DNA of 26,111 bases from the NCBI GenBank assembly GCA_900618425.1, contig UZAN01042160.1:1-26111 (forward strand), given 5' to 3'. Below the pieces are notes generated by a model, which saw only the letters and a list, made by a program, of their open reading frames with translations, was not told the DNA's origin and made no database searches. Below, piece after piece: positions 19,464 to 26,111 of this stretch (the first letter of the stretch is position 1; each line of letters begins with the position of its first letter). Origin of the DNA: Echinostoma caproni (Eukaryota > Platyhelminthes > Trematoda > Plagiorchiida > Echinostomatidae). The translations under genes and the position numbers were made by a program.

Positions 19464-20942
19464 GTATTTCAATCGGTTCCTGTGAGACTTGCATAAAGAG
19501 GCGTTTGTTTTCTTTTTTATACGACTTTACAGATAGAATCTGCATACTGTTGTTCCTGTGTGGGCACCGCTCCGAGAGAAACTATTCACTCCTCATATTG
19601 CCAAAACACATTGATAGCACTCACTGCCGATGAGACCGAACAGTAACACACTGGCTCACGCAAGCTCTTGCATGCACATAACATTCTTAACTAAAACAAT
19701 GGATAAATGAAAATATGATGTTTGAATTAGCCGTTCGTCCCCCCCCCCTCCACACCTCCCCACAAAACAGGTATCCAACGCTCTTGATCGGTCATGGGAA
19801 CAATTTTCGTTGCACATAAAACCCCTGGAAAGCTTGAAATTTCATAAACTCTTAACTGAGGGTGTACGTTTAGATACCCCAACCCCGTCCGTCCACGATC
19901 AATCATTCGTTGGATAACTGTTTATTCTCTTTCTCCATTGCCTGGAATTTTGAGGTTTCATTTATTTTTAATTATGCATTATTTTACCCCAAACTGTATA
20001 AAACTGGAAGACCACGTTTCTTTACGTAATTCGATTCTTTTTTGATGTTTTATTTTTCTTGAAAATCTTCCGTCAATATTCTCACTATTCTGGTGACATT
20101 TTGTGCGAACTCAAACAGGTTTTCAAGCGGAATAAAAGCAAGAAACCTTTTTTTACCTTAAGGTGAGGCATCTGGTTTATTCTCAAAATAATAACTGAAA
20201 AACTTGATCGTCAATAATCTAAATTCTCTAAGCTTCAGCTTCTTTGCGGTGGTTTTATTCGAAATTCATGATAAAAATGATAGTTATATACTCAGTCCAA
20301 ATTGTCTCCTCTTTATCTGCGGTTCTATCAAAATGAACTATTTTCTAAAACTATGTAGCCAAATTATATCGTTTTTATGCAGAAACTCTCATTCAACTTG
20401 AAAGTTGTGACTTTTTATCTCATTCATTTCACCACGGTCCATTTGCAGTTCTTAATCTCGTTTGACTTTTAATTCCATTCTCAACTACGGTAAACTTTCC
20501 ACAATCCCCATTATTTTGGAAGAAAAGAAAATGATAGTTTCTAATCATAAATGGGCGTCTAAGGAATTGTCGATGGATTTTCAAATCTGGTACTTTCATT
20601 GCCGATTTATTAGATTATGCTTCAGCTATCAGTCAGCAATACCAGACAGCAAGTGAATAGGTCGGGCAATTGTTCAACCGTCTGAAAATTACTCCCACCC
20701 TGTCCCGTAATGATGAGTGCAGGCCACATTGTTCATGACTGAATTCCCTGTGGTATTTTTGTTGTTGAAAAGTTCACACTATTTTGGTAACCAAACCAAT
20801 CTCCTCCTCTAGTTCTTTGTCCCCATACCTTTCTTTGCTACTATATGCCTTCCGAGCATTTTAACTAACTGTGCTTCCATGCTGTCATGAACACATTGAA
20901 TAGAGGGATTGCTATTTCATTAAGCCCATTGTTCTTGGTCAG
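19464..20942 (+). other. Possible intron, unassigned
   Basis: It contains a run of ten C at 19739-19748. Two open frames at 20204-20401 and 20462-20656 (plus strand) are moderately protein-like but lack paired splice signals. It ends in CCCATTGTTCTTGGTCAG, a usable acceptor. Confidence 0.3.
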
Positions 20943-21398
20943 GTAGGATCAAAATTACTTCTTATTAAAGAATCCCTAGGACTTTTTGTCCTCGATTTGA
21001 CTCAACCAAGCAAACGTTTCACGAATATCACATCTCGTACAGAATATCCACTCGTGCTTGATGGCAGATTGCTCTTAATTACAACCATTCATCGAAAATA
21101 TCCAAGATATTATCCAATGAGTACTGTTCGCAAAGTTCTCAGATCCGTTAATCATTCTCTTTTCTCGGATGCATTTTCATACTTGCATGATTTGCATACA
21201 AGAATTATTAATGAACGTACATTCTGTGAATATGATTTGGCCTATTTATGGCTTACCGACAGAACAGAGTTTTCAACTTCAAAGAACTCTGCGGTGTTGC
21301 CACTATCTGTATCTGTATCAACACTTCCCGGAGTAGAGAATCAAAAATCGTCTACTTACAATCATGCAGCGGTATTGATTGTTTATCCCTTCTCCTGA
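20943..21398 (+). CDS. Candidate terminal coding exon, unknown protein
   Basis: The longest clean protein-like frame in the window: 151 codons from an acceptor ending at 20942 to TGA at 21396-21398, starting in phase 0 as required by the candidate ending at 19463. Peptide landmarks are VGSKLLLIKESLGLFVLDL, then FTNITSRTEYPLVLDGRLL, then HRKYPRYYPMSTVRKVLRS, then NERTFCEYDLAYLWLTDRT, then a serine-rich tail. It alternates hydrophobic and charged residues like a folded domain, but I cannot assign it to a family. The open frame reaches back to 20904 without the acceptor. A weak internal donor (GCAGCG followed by GTATTG near 21372) would shorten it. Confidence 0.38.
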   Translation, partial: VGSKLLLIKESLGLFVLDLTQPSKRFTNITSRTEYPLVLDGRLLLITTIHRKYPRYYPMSTVRKVLRSVNHSLFSDAFSYLHDLHTRIINERTFCEYDLAYLWLTDRTEFSTSKNSAVLPLSVSVSTLPGVENQKSSTYNHAAVLIVYPFS

Positions 21399-22729
21399 AG
21401 TAGCAGCACTTCCGTAAGGACTTCACCTAGACCCCTAATTTGGACATAAAACATTATTTCTGATATCCTTCACTCATATCACTCTCTCTTGTTCCACTTT
21501 TAGAGTAAAATATGCACATTATTGAAAGTGCTTTAAGTATTTCGACCAGGCGGTTTATCTTTCTCCAACCAGGGATGACTGTTTTGGAATGAATTATCAC
21601 GAATCACACTGACTTCTTGTCCACTGGTTGACGTGCTGATATCTTACCAGTTGATCACTGCTTCCCGTTCTGTTGAGCATTACGATTTACTCTAATTCTG
21701 CCTTTCAATCTTTCAGGCCAACCAGCCAAATTGAAACCATGCCTCATAATCCCTCGCATGAATGGATTCTTCTTATGTACAAATCCCTAGCCCATGTAGT
21801 CTTTTGATTCATCATTAAACTATCATTAAACAACAATTTTAAACCTTTTTTGATACAGTCAATTCGATTCCTTACATATGCCAGACGTTCAGTGCCCTCT
21901 TTCGCTCATATGGTCGTATTGTCACCCTCATACTAAAATCATAAAGGACACGCAAGGAGCACCTGCACGTAGACAAGAATTCATCAACGATCAGATACAT
22001 TTCCACACCAAAATAAGACGAGGAAATTGAACGAATCGATTTGTCTAATGCTGTAAAATTTCTAAACCGCCGCAAAAACTGCTGTCTATGGAAAGACATA
22101 CCGCTTCTGTATAGAAAGAAGTATAGATCAACGAAATGTGTGGTGCGTGGTATTAGTATTGACCGTGCATTTATATATTCAAGAAATTATTTTCCGGTTT
22201 TATGTATTCCAGACGACGCCTAATGTTTAATGCAATTTTCTATATAGATGCTTAAGCTCGTTCCCACAACCCCAGTACAGACAGACCATTGTAACCGCTT
22301 CTGAAACATGATGGTGTTGTTCAGACAGTTTTCTTTAATTCTCTTCTTTAAGCACCTTCGTACAGATCTTAACTGCTTGAGATCCGTTCCAATTTTTCCA
22401 AGTTCTGAATAATGCGAACCTAGTAATCTGGCCATAGATTTTAATCCCATTGGTGTAACGCAGCTTGGTCCTAGAATAGCAAATTGTGTTATCCTCAAAC
22501 GTCTGATTGCATCCTTCAGTGGTTCTCAGTATTAACTTTATTTTCAATAAAAAAACAATCACATTCACTTTGAGTGCCTTGAGTTCCTTATTTCATCATA
22601 CAACTAAATCCCTTGGTGCAGCAGCATAGAGCACGTTCTCGCTTAGGTTTTTCATCCAGCTTTAACTTTGTTCCATAAACAGGAAACCACAGTTTAAGGT
22701 ATCCGATTGGATACTAATACATTCTCATG
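21399..22729. other. Unassigned, possibly 5' part of a decayed LINE
   Basis: No supported gene. It lies directly upstream of the reverse transcriptase remnant and may hold unrecognisable earlier parts of that element. Minus-strand frames at 21872-22099, 22220-22498 and 22335-22568 show no domain and are probably antisense noise. Confidence 0.35.
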
Positions 22730-23088
22730 TATAGGTCTGGAGTACGTCAAACAGCAATTCCATCACCATTGACGTTTTCGATTTATTTCTGTGACCTGTT
22801 AACGAGTTCCTCAGCTCATTTATCTAATTATTCTAAAGATGTGACTCACTCCGTACTCAAGGGCTTTTAGAATTTCTGCATTGATCTGTCCTAGATTAAT
22901 GGGTATCCTACTTGATCGGGATTGATTTATCAACAATTTATCAACAACGCATCGAAAGTATATTTACACTCCCCCTTCCCGGCTAACGGTTCACTTGTTC
23001 ACATGTCTCTTCTCGCAAAAACAGAGAAACTCTAATTGGATTAGGTTCCGTTAAATACCCAGGTGTAACCATCGACAAAAATTTATAG
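22730..23088 (+). pseudogene. Broken non-LTR retrotransposon reverse transcriptase
   Basis: Reverse transcriptase core motifs can be read on the plus strand. RSGVRQTAIPSPLTFSIYF (from 22733) followed by CDL corresponds to the GVPQGSxLSPLLFxIYxxDL block. About 30 residues on, NYSKDVT (22826-22846) stands where the catalytic YADD box should be, with the A and first D replaced. About 75 residues further, SVKYPGVTIDKNL (23047-23085) matches the KYLGVTIDxxL block. The first two blocks share a frame that hits a stop at 22868; the third is in another frame and ends at TAG 23086-23088. Order and spacing fit CR1- or Jockey-like LINEs. In such elements this enzyme copies the element's RNA into DNA, but this copy is dead. 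Flanking LINE sequence probably extends both ways, beyond recognition. Confidence 0.72.
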
Positions 23089-24398
23089 TTGATACTTCAA
23101 ATACACTGCTTCTAAATATAATTGGAGGGCTATCGTTTCAAATACCAAACTCTGACAAATCGATGCTAAACGATACGTAATTTCACTTTCTGTCAATCAG
23201 TGCCCTCTCGTATTCTTTAAAATTTTTCCCCTGAACTTTTAACCACCTTTCTGAATACTGAATACTTCAATATTGTTCACAGTGGATACTTTATTATAAG
23301 TCCTGTGTCGTTTATATCCTTCATGAATTGTCTACCAAGCTATGCGAGCTGCTCTTGCCCAGGAATGAAACACTTGCACAGCGAGCCCCATTTATTTCCA
23401 TGGTGATCTATTTAAGTGTCACCATCACACTGCGACACATTCTACGTATAGTTTCTTACACTCCCGCATTAACGTTGATAGAAAGTCGACTGTCTCTGTT
23501 CTCACTCGGATTCTCGAAAATCGGGGTGCAGATTTCTGCTTAATTTCTTAGCAACTTTTAAAAATTCGTATTTTATCACTTATTTTTACTTCTTGATGAA
23601 GTAACGTAAGTTTTTTGATGAAACGTGAACACTTTTCTTGGCATAAATCTGAAAAAAAAATTTAAAAAACTGCATTTTTCTCTCTTTTGTCTCTGCTCTA
23701 TCTCTCTTCGCATCATGCTGCTACAGTGGATTCCTTCGAGCGTGTCGCGAATGTGACGTTGAATAATCTCCCTCCACTTGGGACTTCAGAAACGGAACTC
23801 GGTTTGTTTCTTCCCAAAATTTAAGTTTGCACAATTCTTGTAAGAGCCATTCATGCTTTGAGCCGATGCAATGAAACTAAAACAGACCCTGATTTGCAGA
23901 AACTCGTGACTCCATATCGTATTTTTTCATTTTCCCGTGCCTGACCCTTTTCTAGGTTTTACTGGTTGTGCGTACAACGGGTTTGTTATTCCGCCATCTC
24001 TGCTTCAAAGACATAACTTTGAAATTCTCTACATTTTTGCAAATGGCATTTAGCTTTTTTTTCTTGAGCTAACTAAATACACTATGAAAAGCCATCTACC
24101 TTACTAGTGACTTACTCCAACTTCCAATCACTGATCATTTGTTTCGTTATTGCTTTCTATCGTTACTATTTTCGAATTCCCTCATGTGATTTTATCCACA
24201 ATGCTTCTGCGGCTTACATTTCCCCTATGTAGAGCTTTGCAACTAAATGGTAGCCATCTTACACCTTCAATCCTCAGACAGATGCTTCAAAACAATTATT
24301 TCCAGAAACAATTTCCCTCACGAAACCTCGACTGCGTTTTCCGTCCGACCTACAATTTCAAACCTTTGACTTTTAAATATATTTTCATGAGCTCCTTT
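23089..24398. other. Unassigned, possibly 3' part of the LINE and beyond
   Basis: A 71-codon plus-strand frame at 23328-23543 may be eroded LINE sequence. At 23592-23631 there is a weak look-alike of the retroelement tail motif (see findings). Pyrimidine-rich sequence occurs at 23675-23710. An exon-like frame from 24233 follows a good acceptor (TTACATTTCCCCTATGTAG), but it runs into the N tract without a donor. Confidence 0.35.
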
Positions 24399-24401
24399 NN
24401 N
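24399..24401. other. Three-base N tract at a microsatellite
   Basis: Three undetermined bases immediately before the CA repeat. This is probably an unresolved edge of the simple-sequence tract. Confidence 0.9.
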
Positions 24402-24425
24402 CACACACACACACACACACACACA
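24402..24425. repeat. (CA)n microsatellite
   Basis: Twelve uninterrupted CA units. True length is uncertain because an N tract touches its left edge. Confidence 0.95.
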
Positions 24426-25284
24426 AATGTATATCATGCAGTCAAATTTGAAATCACCTGGTTACCATGTTGACGGTAAACCGTCATTTTCGTTCAAAAT
24501 CGCTCTCACTTAAAGGACAACTTTGGGTATTGAGTCTTATATCATGCACGGTTTGTTACACAAATGATTAACTGTTAGTTGACACATCCACTGAATCTTT
24601 TTTTCATTCTTGATGAAGATTGTCCTTTAAATACATAGAGACTTTGAATCCTTGGTAATGTCCGAAAGCGGGCCCTCATGAAGGTTGATATACTCTGTTT
24701 GTTAAAAATCCACAAATTCAAAAATTTAAAACTTCACGGTCACATTGGAAGAAAGCGGTACCCTACTTATTATTGGAGTATTTTCTCTTTTTCATCTGAT
24801 TTCGAAGGGAATAAATTTAAATATTCGCCGTTAGAATTACTCTGGAACCTAAAATCGATTTCCATTTAAAACGTCTCAGTAAAAAATATGAATTCATATT
24901 TAACTCACCACTCCTCTACATGGAAATGGACACAAAAGGCGTTATTTTGACTGTCAAAAACATCTATTTTTTATTCAAATTACAGCAGATAACCTAAAAC
25001 TACGCTGAACCGATTTATGATAGTCAAGTATAATCAATTTTTATGATGATGAATGAGCTTAAAAGTTTAAAAATAGAACTTTAAAATCGCGGAAGCCTGT
25101 GCTTTTTTGTTTCTCGTTAATCAATCATTATTCACCAATGGGTCGACAAGCCAGAAAACAGGAATCAAATAGTTCACAGAAAAAGTTAGGGGAATAAAGG
25201 AACTAACCCACTGAATGACTTACTAAATACAACACGTGTGATTGCGAGCAAGCTAGCTGATCAACTGAATGACAGACCGCAGTT
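24426..25284. other. Unassigned AT-rich sequence
   Basis: It holds a small palindrome at 24471-24486 and an 11-base inverted pair at 24510-24520 and 24620-24630. A plus-strand frame with an ATG at 24678 (63 codons) is moderately protein-like but has no splice or promoter context. I see nothing else. Confidence 0.4.
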
Positions 25285-25344
25285 GACTGACTGAGTGACT
25301 GACTGACTTAATGAATGAATGAATAAATGAATGAATGAATGAAT
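25285..25344. repeat. Compound tetranucleotide microsatellite
   Basis: A GACT-type tract (25285-25308, one variant unit) is followed at once by an AATG-type tract (25310-25344, one variant unit). Confidence 0.9.
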
Positions 25345-25682
25345 ATCAACAAATTACCAAAAATGAAGCATAGGACCTTTTACTCAGCAGATCTCCACTG
25401 TTTATGCCATCCAATGTAATATATGTACCAACAATTTAGGGTCAGAATGTCTGAATCAGCGTCCTACTCCATATACCTGTTCTTGTGACACAATACACGT
25501 CGATATCAAAATACGTGCATTTTGGAACAAACACGCCAATAATACTCCCCGCGGCTAAATAGTGGAACGATTCAGTCAATCACTAGTGCATTGGTTTCAC
25601 ATCATTGTACGTTGAAATTGGCCGTGGAATACGTTAACCCAAGTATAAATTTCACGGTCAGTAACCAAAATATATCTTTCGG
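25345..25682. other. Unassigned sequence
   Basis: No independent feature. If the motif at 25683 is the end of a plus-strand retroelement, this could be part of it, but no reverse transcriptase motif can be read. Confidence 0.35.
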
Positions 25683-25762
25683 TTGTAAAATCGCCTTGAT
25701 AAAGGTGACCAACGGTAACCGAAACGTCGGCTTATTTTCACCTGTACCGACATCGCTGTGTT
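25683..25762 (+). mobile_element. Penelope-like retroelement tail with hammerhead-like motif, copy 2
   Basis: Related along its length to the minus strand of 5787-5867. The core reads CTTGATAAAGG, then a hairpin in which GGTGACC (25704-25710) pairs with GGTAACC (25714-25720) around AAC with one mismatch. GAAA follows (25721-25724), then CGTC (25725-25728). The order of box, stem II, GAAA and GTC is that of a hammerhead with almost no stem III, a form reported in Penelope-like elements and thought to act as dimers. The CTGATGA box is altered (an extra T, and A in place of the second G), so cleavage is unlikely. A 130-codon frame at 25591-25983 runs through it and is probably incidental. Confidence 0.55.
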
Positions 25763-26111
25763 TTCAAAATTACAATTTATATAAAACATATCACATGGTG
25801 CATCGATTTTTTGATACACTCCGAACGTTGTTCGGATCTGACACTTCAAAATATATCCAATTTTATGTCACTGTCAGGGAAAGGGCTATTTTCCCCTCAG
25901 AATTAAATAAATTCCCTTCTTTTCCGCCATTTTTCTGTTTACTTTTATGCACGGATCCAAGCGCACATTCTATATTGTGTTAGACGCCGATTGACCGAAT
26001 CACGTGATCAAAGGTAATTCTCTAATCCCACACACCCTTAACATTACACCAGTACCAACCCCCACCTTTAGGACACCGAAAACACAAAAACAGCCTGTGC
26101 CATCTATCGCT
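25763..26111. other. Unassigned sequence
   Basis: No supported feature. It is pyrimidine-rich around 25910-25945 and reaches the window edge without a recognisable gene or repeat. Confidence 0.4.

Noticed and set aside
20204..20656. Two moderately protein-like frames as extra exons of the 17831-21398 candidate gene
   Set aside because: They lack paired acceptor and donor sites; the one short acceptor-to-donor stretch nearby has stops in all frames.
24471..24486. TGACGGTAAACCGTCA as a regulatory palindrome or spliced-leader-like sequence
   Set aside because: The seven-base arms are short enough for chance, and there is no Sm-site or donor arrangement expected of a spliced-leader RNA gene.
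24610..24630. CTTGATGAAG as a further copy of the retroelement tail
   Set aside because: Nothing after it matches the stem, GAAA or GTCGG parts of the family.
25591..25983. 130-codon plus-strand open frame as a protein gene
   Set aside because: It runs straight through the repeat tail motif shared with 5787-5867, which is non-coding there; the frame is best explained by chance.

Overview
This window looks like nuclear DNA of a metazoan. It is AT-rich, with no operons, Shine-Dalgarno sites or long open frames. It carries microsatellites, short tracts of N (assembly joins), tRNA-derived SINE heads, a decayed non-LTR reverse transcriptase and short exon-like open stretches bounded by GT/AG signals. 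A flatworm, probably a trematode, is my best guess. It rests on the style of the repeats (hammerhead-like motifs in retroelement tails, TGAA-type tetranucleotide tracts, a GC-rich dispersed repeat in an AT-rich background) and is inference, not proof.

Layout. At 1-5400 there is a possible plus-strand gene made of small, phase-compatible exon candidates (398-425, 568-695, 2347-2426), plus a separate candidate terminal exon at 5202-5392. Between them lies a GC-rich segment (about 3850-4460) with a degenerate hammerhead-like fold, followed by an (AT)n tract. At 5787-5867 (minus strand) and 25683-25762 (plus strand) are two copies of an 80-base motif that resembles the hammerhead-containing ends of Penelope-like retroelements. 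At 6268-6520 there is another GC-rich patch. tRNA-derived heads with A and B boxes lie at 8190-8273 and 13715-13788.

The region 13005-16127 is the most striking structure. A 554-base arm (13005-13558) recurs in inverted orientation, without a difference that I could find, on the far side of a spacer of about 1.57 kb. The far arm is present twice in tandem (15130-15607 and 15609-16127), joined by a single N. The two far copies overlap by exactly 443 bases of arm sequence, which is what two unmerged contig ends would produce.

At 17831-21398 there is a second plus-strand candidate gene of four phase-compatible exon candidates whose product I do not recognise. At 22730-23088 lies a broken reverse transcriptase with readable motifs, frameshifted and carrying stops. 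The rest is non-coding sequence in which I see no supported feature.

No gene here can be named with confidence. I found no CRISPR array, defence system, viral genome or bacterial-type gene cluster. The gene models are hypotheses built from splice signals, reading phase and protein-like composition only.
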